Shown: positions 24,318-34,223, counted from the stretch's first letter. The stretch is DNA of 64,000 nucleotides from UBA1723 sp045641065 (GCA_045641065.1 JAZUGF010000013.1:1-64000), one strand, 5' to 3'. Notes: a model not told the origin generated them from the sequence alone. Numbers and translations are program-made.

Positions 24318-27300
24318 ATGAGCAAATTCATTTTCAATATAAAAAGATTGATAGCAGTGTTGATGCTCGTATTAAGCATCCCTACTTTTATCAATGCGCA
24401 GATTAGAGTGTTCACAATTGGTGACTCTACAGTTCAGGATTACAATGATGGTTACGCACCACGCAAAGGATGGGGACAGATGTTGCCTTTCTTCTTCGAT
24501 AAGTCGAAAGTGGTGTGCTACAATAAAGCGGTCGGAGGCACAAGTTCAAAGAGCTTCTACAATGAGAAGTGGGCAGACGTCAGAAAACAGCTAAAGGCAG
24601 GTGATTTCGTCTTTATCCAGTTTGGAATCAACGACCGTGCCACTCAGGCATACCGTTATGCACCAAAAGATACTTTCAACGCATACATCAAGAAGTATGT
24701 GAACGATTGTAAAGCAAAGGGAGCTTTCCCAGTGCTGGTGTCGACGGTTCGTCGTGCGGCTTGGCAGAATGGTAAACCATACGACTCATACCACGAGCAT
24801 CCTCAGTTGATGCGTGACTTGGCGTCGTCGCTAAAACTTCCTTTGGTCGACTTGGATAAGTTCTGCTACGATCTATTCGTTAAGCAGGGACAGCTTTATT
24901 CAGAAAGACATCTTACAATGCATCTTGAGGTTGGTGAGTATTCCAACTATCCAAAGGGCAACACAGACCAGGTTCACTATCAAGAGACTGGTGCTATCGA
25001 CAACGCAAGATGTGTGATTGAGACAATCGAGAAGAGCAATGATGCCAATCTAAAGAAGTTGATTCCAGGAATTCTTCCCCGCTACAACGTGACTTTCAAG
25101 ATCAACGATGCTTCAAAAGCAAAGACAATCTCAAGATCAGCTTCTTTCCCTGCTGGAATCAACGTCACTCTAAAGACAATTCCTCAGAGCGGAGCTAAGT
25201 TCCTTCGTTGGGAAGACGGTACAGGAAAGAGCATTTCCACTACATCTTTGAAGGTAATCAAGATGGGTAGTGCCGATATCACTTATAAGGCTGTTTACCA
25301 GTCGAATATTGTTGAGAAAGACGAGTTCGATGATAATGCGGAGATCACAATCGACAACACAAAGAAGGTGTTGGTTGCTCCAAAGGCTAACAAGTACGTA
25401 TGGTATTTCAACAATGCCAAGATCACAAATGGAACGACTCAGGAAATCGCAGTCAACAACAACGGAACATACTCAGTTGAGGTGTTCGATGCTAATGGTA
25501 AACTTCTAAAGCGTCTTGACGTTTGCGTCACAATCGGTAAGGATGGTGTTGTTCGTAAGATCTATTTGATTGGCGACTCTACTGTTTGCGACTATAAAGA
25601 CAGCCAGTTCCCAATGACAGGATGGGGCCAGGTGTTGAAGTATTTCTTCAATTCTGATATCCAGATTGTCAACCATGCTATCGGCGGACGTAGCTCAAGA
25701 AGTTTCCGTGAGCAGGGTAGATGGAAGACAGTGTTGAATGCATTGAAGCCTGGTGACTTCGTATTCATCCAGTTCGGACATAACGACCGTGATACAAAGC
25801 CAGAGCGTTACACTCCAGTCGACAAGTATATACTTTACATTGACTCATTCGTAGTTGAGACAAGAGGTAAGGGAGCAATTCCAGTGCTTGTATCACCAAT
25901 GGTGCTTAACGCTTGGAAGAACAATGAGATGAGAAACGTCTTCACTGAAAGTGGTGCTGACTATAGAGGTGCGATGGAAGCTGTTGCAAAGAGCAGAAAT
26001 TGTGCATTTGTTGATTTGAACATGAAGTCGTACAACTACTTCAAGCAGTTTGATTCAGATTATTTGTCACGCTACTTCTACAATTTCTACCCAGCAGGAG
26101 AGTATAGCAACTATCCAAGTGGTAGCAGCGACGGTACTCATTTCCAGGAGATGGGAGCAATGGCAATGTGCAGATTTATCACTGAAGGACTTCGTGAGAT
26201 TGAAGATCCATACATCTGCTCACTACAAAGCTATTTGAAACCATTGTATAAGGTGACTGTTAAGGCGAATAAAGATAAATTTGGCACAATAACTCAATCT
26301 AACACATTCCCAGAGGGATGTCCTGTTTCAGTGAAGGTTCTACCTTCAAGTGGGAACAAATTCCTAACTTGGAATCAAGACGGCAAGGATGTGGCCAAGA
26401 CTACCATCTACCGCTTCACAATGGGAGCTAAGAACACTACTCTTACAGCAATGTTTGAGGGAGGATCGGAGATTGAGTCAGTCCTTCCGTCGACATTCCC
26501 TGCCGACAAGAAGAGAATCGCCTATATCACAGATCCAAATGGAGCTACATACTCTGATGATCCAATACAGCCAATGTTGAAGGCTCAGAACGACCTATTT
26601 GTTTGGGAGATCTCATCAGCTAACTCAGATGTCAATCTTGCCGACTTCGATATGGTGTTGATCAGCGAGGAGACACCGTCGACTGCACCTATCATCGCAG
26701 AGTTGGAAGGCATCAACAAGCCAGTGTTGAACATGAAGGTTCATGCCTACAAGACTGCAGCTGGTGCGTGGGGTTGGGCAACAAAAGACTTTGGCGACAA
26801 CACTACAGAGACATCAATCTACGTAGAGAGCGAGTATCGTAGCCACCAGATGTTCAGTGATATCACATTCGCAACAGGAGAGATTCAGATGGTGTCAGAG
26901 GTCAAGGACAAAGCGTTGACATTCATGAATCCAGCGTCGTTCACAGAAAAATCAGGACTTATCACTGATATCGCGTCAGTCAAAGGAGAGGAATCTCAGA
27001 TCTGTATCTTTGAGATTGTTGAAGGTGCGACAATCGGAGGTGTGACATTGACAGATAAATTCATCCAGATTGGTTTGAACAGTAGCTCATACGCTAATCT
27101 TACCAAAGAGGCTCTTTCGGTAATACGCAATGCATGCTACTATTTGATGGGAGTCGAGCCAACTACGCCGACAAAAGCAAACACATACGAGGCTTCAACA
27201 ATGAATATCATGTTGAGTCCAATCCCAGCCCACGACGTCTTGAACGTGTCATGTGAGGCAGATGAGGCTGACAATCTAAGACTCTCAGTAGTTGATGTCA

Positions 27301-27452
27301 TGGGAAGAACAATTCGAGTTTCGACAATGGAGATCATTCCAGGATATAATAGTGATACAGTTGATTTGACAGGTATTGCTTCCGGCATCTATATGTTGAG
27401 TATGGAAGGTGCCCATATGAATGGAAAATATAAGATTGTAATAAAAGATTAG
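24318..27452 (+). CDS. Tandem SGNH rhamnogalacturonan acetylesterase (CE12-like) with T9SS tail
   Basis: The 1044-residue protein has a signal peptide and two SGNH hydrolase domains. The first (about 30-250) has FTIGDSTVQDY, GGTSSKSF, QFGINDR and DQVHYQ. The second (about 416-640) has YLIGDSTVCDY, GGRSSRSF, QFGHNDR and DGTHFQ. Both keep the Ser, Gly, Asn and Asp/His blocks. Each is followed by a bacterial repeat-like beta domain (YNVTFKINDAS, YKVTVKANKDK). Then come the module shared with the PL11 enzyme (about 731-944) and a sorting domain (GIASGIYMLSMEGAH). The role is to remove acetyl groups from rhamnogalacturonan. Confidence 0.88.
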   Translation: MSKFIFNIKRLIAVLMLVLSIPTFINAQIRVFTIGDSTVQDYNDGYAPRKGWGQMLPFFFDKSKVVCYNKAVGGTSSKSFYNEKWADVRKQLKAGDFVFIQFGINDRATQAYRYAPKDTFNAYIKKYVNDCKAKGAFPVLVSTVRRAAWQNGKPYDSYHEHPQLMRDLASSLKLPLVDLDKFCYDLFVKQGQLYSERHLTMHLEVGEYSNYPKGNTDQVHYQETGAIDNARCVIETIEKSNDANLKKLIPGILPRYNVTFKINDASKAKTISRSASFPAGINVTLKTIPQSGAKFLRWEDGTGKSISTTSLKVIKMGSADITYKAVYQSNIVEKDEFDDNAEITIDNTKKVLVAPKANKYVWYFNNAKITNGTTQEIAVNNNGTYSVEVFDANGKLLKRLDVCVTIGKDGVVRKIYLIGDSTVCDYKDSQFPMTGWGQVLKYFFNSDIQIVNHAIGGRSSRSFREQGRWKTVLNALKPGDFVFIQFGHNDRDTKPERYTPVDKYILYIDSFVVETRGKGAIPVLVSPMVLNAWKNNEMRNVFTESGADYRGAMEAVAKSRNCAFVDLNMKSYNYFKQFDSDYLSRYFYNFYPAGEYSNYPSGSSDGTHFQEMGAMAMCRFITEGLREIEDPYICSLQSYLKPLYKVTVKANKDKFGTITQSNTFPEGCPVSVKVLPSSGNKFLTWNQDGKDVAKTTIYRFTMGAKNTTLTAMFEGGSEIESVLPSTFPADKKRIAYITDPNGATYSDDPIQPMLKAQNDLFVWEISSANSDVNLADFDMVLISEETPSTAPIIAELEGINKPVLNMKVHAYKTAAGAWGWATKDFGDNTTETSIYVESEYRSHQMFSDITFATGEIQMVSEVKDKALTFMNPASFTEKSGLITDIASVKGEESQICIFEIVEGATIGGVTLTDKFIQIGLNSSSYANLTKEALSVIRNACYYLMGVEPTTPTKANTYEASTMNIMLSPIPAHDVLNVSCEADEADNLRLSVVDVMGRTIRVSTMEIIPGYNSDTVDLTGIASGIYMLSMEGAHMNGKYKIVIKD

Positions 27453-27488
27453 TTTGTTATTGGCCGGGTATTTGTAACCTAATTTTTT

Positions 27489-27522
27489 ACCGTCTGCAGC
27501 GAAAGTTGCAGACGGTTTTTTT
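27489..27522 (+). terminator. Strong terminator after the acetylesterase gene
   Basis: ACCGTCTGCA pairs with TGCAGACGGT around a short GCGAAAGT loop, followed by a seven-T run. Confidence 0.9.
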
Positions 27523-27671
27523 GTGTGATTCTACACTTTTCTGCAGATAATACACGTTTAGGTGTCAACCCATTTAAGCCTTTTTAACTTATTGGAAAAA
27601 TAAAATCATATTTTCATTCATAACTATGTGTCTTATATATACTTTTGTATGCTGAAAAATATCGAAAAATT

Positions 27672-30600
27672 ATGAATCTAAAGAAATTATTTTCTTACTC
27701 GACGTTATTGATGTCGACTATTTCTTCTGCTTTTGCACAATGTATTGTGGCAGGGACAGATTTCGAGACAAACACTGAACTTTGTTGCCCAGTATTGACA
27801 TCAGATGCGGATGGTTGGTATAATGCCGACCTTGACAAAAATGAACTTTGCGATAAACATACGTTTGCGGCTTTATCATCTGCGGCTCAGATTGGTATAG
27901 GAGGTAGATTCTTTACAGAGAGTAATGCGGATATGTCTACTGTTGATGATGTCTTTCACACGCGTGTTACTGCTGATGGAAAACCAGCACAGTATGGCTA
28001 TTCTACAATCACTGCTCAACCAAAACTTATACATCCATTCTTCAAGGCAAATAAGGAGGCAAACAATATGTTTGTGAATGTTGGTTCTGCTGATAATTGT
28101 GTGATATTGTCTTATACAGTTATGGGGTTGGAGCCTGGTTCTTTGGTTTATTTGTCATTTACATTACATAATTTGCTTGATCTTACATATTTTGAACATC
28201 TTATAAATAATGAAGGTGTAAAGAATATGAAGGATTATATATATGGATATGATTATAACAGGGGATCTGTTATGGGCAATGTGTTGAAGTTTAATGTTGC
28301 ATCAAGTGATGGTAATGTTGAGTTCATGACAGCTTATAATAATTCAATCCGAGCAAATAACCCTACAATTGCGACTGTAGAATATGGAGACAAAACAGTT
28401 GTGACTCACAAAGCAGTCGTGCCAGAATCTGGAAATATAACATTCTATTTCTATCGTTCTTATGATTGTGGTTTGATACCTGTAGGAATTGACGATATTC
28501 GTGTTGAGGGAACTATTAAACCAACTCTTTCTTCTTTTGGTATCCCATGCCCACAACAGCCAATCCGTGTGAGCACAAAACAAAACTATCCTGAGGGAAC
28601 AATGTTCTCTTGGAAAGAGACTGTCACTGGAAAGGTGTCTACAGAAAAGGACTTCTATTTCATTCCAGATGCAGCAGAGACAGATTACTCTGTGAGTTGT
28701 AATGTCACACTTCCTGGATGCACCCCAACAAAGTCTGATCCATATACAATCCATTCTGGTACATGTTGTACTACTGCTGATGGTACACCAATGGCAATGG
28801 CATACTTATTCTATGATGACTTCGGTAATTTCGTATCTGATGACGTATACGAGTGGACTGACAGATATGGAGTGACTCACACAGAGGGAATTCCTGTTGG
28901 TCAGGTTCACGATGCACAGTCTGTTGGGGCTAATATTCCATATGTAAAGGCATATAATATTGAGGAGAGTGGAGCAAAAATGGCGGTACCATTCCTTGCT
29001 CCTGGAACCATTCCTAGAGGAGATATGGGTTTTAAATCTCAATTGTATGATCATGGCGTGTATGTTGTCTCAAGGGCCGGAGCTTATCCAGGAGGTGTGA
29101 TATACGACAATTCCGGCACAACAACTGGAGGTATGCTACAGTTTGACCTTCTTGAAGATGGCAGTCAGGATGACTTCTTTGAGATGGAATTTGATAATAT
29201 TTGTTCTGGCAAAGAGGTCACGTTTGGTGTTGACGTGGCATCAATAAGTGAACGCTCATCTCATATTGAAATATCATTGGAAAGAGATGGTTCGGTAATT
29301 GCTTCTAGCAGTGCGATTGTAAACGGAGGGAGTGGTTGGAAATCATTAAGAGAAAGTGTTGTCATTGATGGACTTTCAGATTCTCCATTAAAACTGAAAA
29401 TAAGATATTTAGCTGAGAGTCCTAGATTTGATGGTGGAGAGATTGCTATAGATAATTTGTTCTTATCAGTCTGCACTGCTCCTGATGTGGTGTTGGAATC
29501 AAATCTTTCAGCTGCAGAATTGCTTGATTTGTGTACAGATATTCCACTTACTTTGAATACAGTCGTGTCCAATTCCGCATTGTATTTTTATGGAAAAAAT
29601 GTTGGATTCTTATTCCAATATACATACTTTGATCCTTCTACTACTGATGCAGAGATGATAGACTGGAAGGATTTGAGTGATATTCAGCAAGATGGAGAAT
29701 TCAGCATTTCTTCGCCTGCTATGCATCCTGCATTTGAGCCATTGGTTTCAGGTATGGCAGACCGTATATATTTCCGAGTAGTTGTTGGAGATATGGAATA
29801 TTTGACACAAGGACGTGAGGTGTGGGAACATCAGAATGCTTTTTCTCCTTGTCGTGCGGTTTCTTTCTCCTCAATTCCAGTTGTGGCAGGATTGAATTGT
29901 CCTTTACCTGCTCCTGAGACAACAGATGTCACTTACTGTGTTGGTGACGTAGCGACTCCACTTAGTTCGTTAGTAAAGATACCTGATGATTATCCTGATG
30001 CAGAATTGAAATTCTACCGAGATAAAGAAAATAAAAACTATACTTATGGTGCAGAATTGATTTATAATCCATCTCATGAGGGTAGAGACACATATTATGT
30101 CAGCTATGTAGTTGACGACCAGGAGAGTGAGCTTGCAAAAATCGATATCACAGTAGAAGGAGTAATTACGCCAATTGTGAAACCTATCGAATATCTGATG
30201 AGCGAGGGTAAAAATGGTTTTAAGAAGCCGACAAGTCAGGATCCAGGTGCTATTATTTCTGAACCTAATTGCACTCTTCATTGGCTAGATTTAAACATGA
30301 ATGAAATCTTTGAAAGCGATATCCAATTAATTTATGATCCTGAAGTAGATCACGACATGTCGTACATGTTTCATGTTTATCAGGAAAATGAAAAAGGATG
30401 TAGAAGCTATTTAGCAAAAGTACCTATCGTCGTAAAGGCAGATGATAAGACATCTCTATCTAATGCGACTGCAAACACTGTTACAATCACACCAAATCCT
30501 GCGTCAACAAAGATCAGCGTGGTTGCAGAGGGTGTAATTGAGAAGATAGAGATTCTAAACACTGTTGGTAAAGTTGTAAAGGTAAGCGGTAGCAAGGAGA

Positions 30601-30692
30601 TAAACATTGCCGACATGCACAACGGTGTTTATTTCGTCCGTACTACTATCGACGGAGAGACATCTGTACACAGACTTGTTGTCAACAAGTAA
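27672..30692 (+). CDS. Large secreted T9SS cargo protein of unknown function
   Basis: The -7 box TACTTTTG (27640-27647) overlaps an upstream in-frame ATG, so the ATG at 27672 is the better start. The 1006-residue product has a signal peptide (LLMSTISSAFAQ), several beta-rich domains with paired cysteines (TELCCP, SGTCC, TVLPGC-type), two regions resembling jelly-roll or adhesin domains, and a type IX sorting domain (ITPNPASTKISVVAEG to the Lys end). It is probably a surface or adhesin protein. I recognise no catalytic motif. It lies outside the pectin unit, behind its own promoter and terminators. Confidence 0.75.
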   Translation: MNLKKLFSYSTLLMSTISSAFAQCIVAGTDFETNTELCCPVLTSDADGWYNADLDKNELCDKHTFAALSSAAQIGIGGRFFTESNADMSTVDDVFHTRVTADGKPAQYGYSTITAQPKLIHPFFKANKEANNMFVNVGSADNCVILSYTVMGLEPGSLVYLSFTLHNLLDLTYFEHLINNEGVKNMKDYIYGYDYNRGSVMGNVLKFNVASSDGNVEFMTAYNNSIRANNPTIATVEYGDKTVVTHKAVVPESGNITFYFYRSYDCGLIPVGIDDIRVEGTIKPTLSSFGIPCPQQPIRVSTKQNYPEGTMFSWKETVTGKVSTEKDFYFIPDAAETDYSVSCNVTLPGCTPTKSDPYTIHSGTCCTTADGTPMAMAYLFYDDFGNFVSDDVYEWTDRYGVTHTEGIPVGQVHDAQSVGANIPYVKAYNIEESGAKMAVPFLAPGTIPRGDMGFKSQLYDHGVYVVSRAGAYPGGVIYDNSGTTTGGMLQFDLLEDGSQDDFFEMEFDNICSGKEVTFGVDVASISERSSHIEISLERDGSVIASSSAIVNGGSGWKSLRESVVIDGLSDSPLKLKIRYLAESPRFDGGEIAIDNLFLSVCTAPDVVLESNLSAAELLDLCTDIPLTLNTVVSNSALYFYGKNVGFLFQYTYFDPSTTDAEMIDWKDLSDIQQDGEFSISSPAMHPAFEPLVSGMADRIYFRVVVGDMEYLTQGREVWEHQNAFSPCRAVSFSSIPVVAGLNCPLPAPETTDVTYCVGDVATPLSSLVKIPDDYPDAELKFYRDKENKNYTYGAELIYNPSHEGRDTYYVSYVVDDQESELAKIDITVEGVITPIVKPIEYLMSEGKNGFKKPTSQDPGAIISEPNCTLHWLDLNMNEIFESDIQLIYDPEVDHDMSYMFHVYQENEKGCRSYLAKVPIVVKADDKTSLSNATANTVTITPNPASTKISVVAEGVIEKIEILNTVGKVVKVSGSKEINIADMHNGVYFVRTTIDGETSVHRLVVNK

Positions 30693-30717
30693 AGATAGAC
30701 GTGTTATTCGAATAATT

Positions 30718-30749
30718 AAGGTCGATGCGATTGCATCGGCCTTTTTTGT
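30718..30749 (+). terminator. Terminator
   Basis: AAGGTCGATGC-gatt-GCATCGGCCTT with a T-run. It is nearly the same as the terminator at 31558, as if one had been copied. Confidence 0.9.
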
Positions 30750-30790
30750 TAAAAGATAGAATATGAAGCACATTTAGTAAATAATTTTAT

Positions 30791-30798
30791 TATTTTTG
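30791..30798 (+). promoter_or_regulatory. -7 box of the lipoprotein gene
   Basis: TATTTTTG lies 47 bp before the ATG at 30846. Confidence 0.55.
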
Positions 30799-30845
30799 TA
30801 CTTGGATTTCAATATAGGAATATTAAAACTTTAATAAATAGCAAA

Positions 30846-31538
30846 ATGAATAAATTTTTCCGCTACTGGACAGCTCTTGCTGTCGCTCTAAGCTCAGTTG
30901 CATTCACTGCATGTGGTGATGATGATGACGATGATGAGGATAACAATCCTTCTAAGGAGCAAACAAATCCTAACAACAATCCATCTAACAATCCTACAGA
31001 CAACAATCCATCTAATGGAACAGAAGACAATAAGCCAAGTGCAGGTATTGTAGGAACATGGCTTTTCAATCCTAAAGAGAGTAAGACTATTGTTAATGGT
31101 GAAGTGTACGACAACGGAGGAGATGCAGAAGATGATGTCTTTGGAACAACAATTACATTCAAGGCAGACGGTACATTTGTATCTGATGATGATATGACAG
31201 GAAAGTATTCTTTGAATGGTAACGAGTTGACTATTGAGTTCGTTGAGGATGGTCAGACATATGTGATTAAGAAAGGTGCTGACGTTTCTGAGTTTATGGG
31301 TGACGTTCCAGAAGAAATGGAAGGAATGGAAGATATGGTGTCTACTACTGTAGATGAGTTTTCTGCTGTAGTTTCTGGAGATAAGTTGACTCTTAAGATG
31401 AAGACTACATTAAAGATGAATTTGGGTGATCTAGGAGAACTTGGTGGTCTTGAGGACATGGGTCTAGGAGAACTTGGTGGTCTTTTGGGAGACTACACTG
31501 TTGTTACTGAGAGCACATCTGTTTTCAATAGAAAGTAA
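30846..31538 (+). CDS. Surface-exposed lipoprotein with lipocalin-like domain
   Basis: The 230-residue protein has a lipobox SVAFTAC followed at once by GDDDDDDEDN, an acidic run after the lipidated Cys that matches the Bacteroidetes lipoprotein export signal for outer-leaflet display. Then come an Asn/Pro/Ser tandem repeat linker (NNPSNNPTDNNPSNG) and a lipocalin-type domain beginning IVGTWLFNP. Near the C-terminus two LGELGG repeats occur. The ligand is unknown. Confidence 0.75.
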   Translation: MNKFFRYWTALAVALSSVAFTACGDDDDDDEDNNPSKEQTNPNNNPSNNPTDNNPSNGTEDNKPSAGIVGTWLFNPKESKTIVNGEVYDNGGDAEDDVFGTTITFKADGTFVSDDDMTGKYSLNGNELTIEFVEDGQTYVIKKGADVSEFMGDVPEEMEGMEDMVSTTVDEFSAVVSGDKLTLKMKTTLKMNLGDLGELGGLEDMGLGELGGLLGDYTVVTESTSVFNRK

Positions 31539-31557
31539 TATTTATCTATATTGGTCA

Positions 31558-31591
31558 AAAAGGTCGACGCAATTGTGTCGGCCTTTTTTGT
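31558..31591 (+). terminator. Terminator
   Basis: AAGGTCGACGC-aatt-GTGTCGGCCTT followed by TTTTTG. Confidence 0.9.
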
Positions 31592-31594
31592 TAT

Positions 31595-31621
31595 GTCAAC
31601 GTTAACGTCATCGTCAACGTA
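31595..31621. repeat. Degenerate hexamer array CGTYAW, copy 1
   Basis: Four to five units of CGTCAA, CGTTAA and CGTCAT sit just upstream of the aroK promoter (-7 box TAATTTTG at 31645-31652). The reverse-complement array is at 50279. Confidence 0.6.
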
Positions 31622-31675
31622 TATGATATTATCCAAAAAAAGTGTAATTTTGCACCGTCTAATTATAAATTGATA

Positions 31676-32176
31676 ATGAAGCGTATATTCTTGGTGGGTT
31701 ATATGGGTAGCGGTAAGACTACCTACGGCAAGATGTTGGCCGAGAAGTATAACTTGGATTTTAAGGATTTGGACGTGTATATCGAGCAGCGTCAGTTCAA
31801 AACCGTCTCTCAGATCTTCAAGGAGAAGGGAGAGGAGGGCTTCCGTCAGATTGAGCGTAACATGCTTAAGGAAGTCTCTGAGTTTGAAGACGTTGTGATC
31901 TCTGCTGGAGGTGGAACTCCTTGTTTCTTTGATAACATGGAGATCATGAACGCTATGGGCGACACTGTCTACCTTGAGGCATCTCCAGAGGTGCTTTTCG
32001 ATTATCTACGCACTGCTAAAAACGAGCGTCCACTTCTTAAGGATAAGACCGACGAGGAGATGCTTGAATATATCAGAGAGTCTCTTTCAAAGAGAACTCC
32101 TTTCTATGAGAAAGCTAAATACCGTGTCGACGCGAGAAATGTCGACTGGAGTCTTTTCGATAAACTATTGAAATAA
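31676..32176 (+). CDS. aroK: Shikimate kinase
   Basis: The 166-residue kinase shows the P-loop GYMGSGKTT (6-14), the shikimate-binding DLDVYIEQR region, the SAGGGTP loop (about 79-85) and a C-terminal RTPFYEKAKY lid. It phosphorylates shikimate in aromatic amino acid synthesis. The ATG at 31676 is preferred to a TTG six bases upstream. The -7 box at 31645 gives a leader of about 20 nt. Confidence 0.95.
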   Translation: MKRIFLVGYMGSGKTTYGKMLAEKYNLDFKDLDVYIEQRQFKTVSQIFKEKGEEGFRQIERNMLKEVSEFEDVVISAGGGTPCFFDNMEIMNAMGDTVYLEASPEVLFDYLRTAKNERPLLKDKTDEEMLEYIRESLSKRTPFYEKAKYRVDARNVDWSLFDKLLK

Positions 32177-32183
32177 GAATAAT

Positions 32184-32296
32184 TTATATAGGCTTTCCAA
32201 AATGAGGATTGTTAAGGGCGGAACGCCCTAACCCCTCTCTTTTATGCGAGCCCGAAGGGCGAGCATTAAGAAAGATAGGTTGGATAGCGTATATAA
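32184..32296 (+). repeat. Inverted-end intergenic element, copy A, before guaA
   Basis: This 113-bp element starts TTATATAGGCTTTCCAA and ends TTGGATAGCGTATATAA; the ends are inverted repeats matching at 15 of 17 positions. Inside are two GC-rich hairpins, TTAAGGGC/GCCCTAA and GAGCCCG/GGGCGAGC-type. The same layout occurs at 42794-42925. Both copies lie about 40 bp before a start codon in the same orientation. Confidence 0.75.
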
Positions 32297-32333
32297 AAAA
32301 TCAAAATAATACGAATTTATTAAATACCATTAT

Positions 32334-34130
32334 ATGCAGGATAAAATCATAGTTCTGGACTTCGGTGGTCAGTATGCCCACTTGATAGCAAACAGAGTGC
32401 GCCGTTTGGGTGTATTCACAGAGATATTGCCTCCTACAGCTGCAGTTGAGGAGTTCGCAGGAGCAACAGGTATCATCTACAGTGGTGGACCATCAAGCGT
32501 CTACGCAGAGGATGCTCCCGACTACAATCCTGAAATTATCAATATTCCAGTGCCAAAACTTGGTATCTGCTACGGTCACCAGTTGATGGCTTCTCAGCTT
32601 GGTGGTTCTGTTCGTCCAGGTAAGGTGAAGGAGTATGGTATCGCTGACCTACTTTTGAAGGAGGCACAGCACCCACTTTTGAAGAATATCCCTGCGTCTT
32701 CACCAATGTGGATGAGCCACGGTGACGCAGTTGAGAAATTGCCTGAGGGTTATAAGATCATCGCGTCGACAAAGGATTGCGAGATCGCTGCAGTTGCTCT
32801 TGATTCTCGTAAGATCTACGGAATCCAGTTCCACCCAGAGGTGACTCACAGTAAATACGGAATGCAGATCCTTGACAACTTCATCGACATCTGTGGATGC
32901 AAGCGTACTTGGAACATGAAGAGCTACATGCCTCTAATCTCTGAGAAGATCAAGAGAGAGGTTGGCGACAGAAAGGTATTCCTACTTGTATCAGGCGGTG
33001 TGGACAGTACAGTCGCATTCGTGCTTTTGAACCGTGTATTGGGCACTGACCGTGTGATGGGTCTTCACATCGACAACGGTATGATGCGTATGGATGAGTC
33101 AGCTAAGATCATTGATTTCTTGAAGGCTGAGGGTATGAATAACCTACGCGTTGTCGACGCTACAGATTCATTCTTGAGCAGACTTGAGGGAATCACTGCA
33201 CCAGAACAGAAGCGTAAGATCATCGGCGCTACATTCTTGGTAGTAAAGGACGAGGAGATGGCTAAGCTTAACCTTGATCCAAAAGAGTGGATGATCGCTC
33301 AGGGAACTATCTACCCAGATACAATCGAGAGCGGTGGCACAAAGAACGCTGACCTAATCAAGACTCACCACAACCGTGTTAAGGAGGTTATGGACTTGAT
33401 GGCACAGGGCTTGCTTCTTGAGCCATTGGCTGATCTATATAAGGATGAGGTACGTATGTTGGGAGAGGAGCTTGGTATTCCTCACAACCTAGTATGGCGT
33501 CACCCATTCCCAGGACCAGGTCTTGGTGTTCGTTTGCTTTGCACAGACGGCAAGGGAGAGTTTGCTACTAACGCAGACGTCCCAGGACTAGCAGAGTATT
33601 TGAAAGAGAATAATATCGACGGTAAGGTGCTTCCTATCAAGAGTGTAGGTGTGCAGGGCGACGGTAGAACATACGCACAACCATTCTTGCTTACAACTAA
33701 GAACTTGACTTGGAAGCAGTGTGAGAAATTCTCAACTGAGTTGGTTAACCGTTTCAAGGTGATCAACCGTGTGATCTGGCAGGTAGGTAGTGTAAGCGAC
33801 GAGAATCCAAAGTTGGTTGAGCAGTACGCTACAAAGAACCACTTCGATATCCTTCGTAAGTTTGATAACATCTGTACAGAGTTCTTGCAGGAGAACAACC
33901 TATACGAGTCAATCTGGCAGATGCCAGTAGTATTGGTTCCGCTTACAGTACAGGACAAGCCATGTATCGTAATGCGTCCAGTAAACTCATCAGAGGCTAT
34001 GACAGCAAACTTCGCAGAGATCGACCAGAAACTTCTTGAAGGACTTTGGGGAAGATTCGTTGCAGAAGGAGCAGGTTCATTGTGGTACGACGTTACACAC
34101 AAACCTCCTGGCACAATTGAGTGGGAGTAA
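32334..34130 (+). CDS. guaA: GMP synthase (glutamine-hydrolysing), long form
   Basis: The 598-residue protein has a class I glutamine amidotransferase domain (Cys79 in GICYGHQ, His/Glu in QFHPEVTH), an ATP-pyrophosphatase P-loop SGGVDS near 222-227, and the C-terminal dimerisation domain ending KPPGTIEWE. It converts XMP to GMP. It is longer than the common 510-525-residue form because of an insertion before the last domain. Its final 15 codons are duplicated at 35084-35131 with only synonymous changes. Confidence 0.95.
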   Translation: MQDKIIVLDFGGQYAHLIANRVRRLGVFTEILPPTAAVEEFAGATGIIYSGGPSSVYAEDAPDYNPEIINIPVPKLGICYGHQLMASQLGGSVRPGKVKEYGIADLLLKEAQHPLLKNIPASSPMWMSHGDAVEKLPEGYKIIASTKDCEIAAVALDSRKIYGIQFHPEVTHSKYGMQILDNFIDICGCKRTWNMKSYMPLISEKIKREVGDRKVFLLVSGGVDSTVAFVLLNRVLGTDRVMGLHIDNGMMRMDESAKIIDFLKAEGMNNLRVVDATDSFLSRLEGITAPEQKRKIIGATFLVVKDEEMAKLNLDPKEWMIAQGTIYPDTIESGGTKNADLIKTHHNRVKEVMDLMAQGLLLEPLADLYKDEVRMLGEELGIPHNLVWRHPFPGPGLGVRLLCTDGKGEFATNADVPGLAEYLKENNIDGKVLPIKSVGVQGDGRTYAQPFLLTTKNLTWKQCEKFSTELVNRFKVINRVIWQVGSVSDENPKLVEQYATKNHFDILRKFDNICTEFLQENNLYESIWQMPVVLVPLTVQDKPCIVMRPVNSSEAMTANFAEIDQKLLEGLWGRFVAEGAGSLWYDVTHKPPGTIEWE

Positions 34131-34200
34131 TTGAAAATGCTGAATGCAAAATCATAAATGCATAATTAGAGGTGTCTGATGAAGGCACCTCTTTTGTTTT
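34084..34200 (+). repeat. guaA 3' end and terminator, copy 1
   Basis: This is the native copy: 15 final codons plus stop, a spacer (atgctgaatgcaaaatcataa) and a terminator AGAGGTG/CACCTCT (34168-34192) with TTTTGTTTT. It is one of a pair of about 115-bp direct repeats. Confidence 0.85.
34168..34200 (+). terminator. guaA terminator
   Basis: AGAGGTG-tctgatgaagg-CACCTCT with a following T-rich run. Confidence 0.8.
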
Positions 34201-34215
34201 GTGTTGTCTTTTTAG

Positions 34216-34223
34216 TACATTTG
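34216..34223 (+). promoter_or_regulatory. -7 box of the kinase-like gene
   Basis: TACATTTG, 31 bp before the ATG at 34255. Confidence 0.5.

Noticed and set aside
30950..31020. Phase-variable repeat in the lipoprotein linker
   Set aside because: The Asn/Pro/Ser repeats are in frame and in units that do not shift the reading frame. There is no evidence of switching.
32184..32296. A known purine riboswitch before guaA
   Set aside because: The element's stems do not match the purine riboswitch core and the same element precedes an unrelated gene at 42970.
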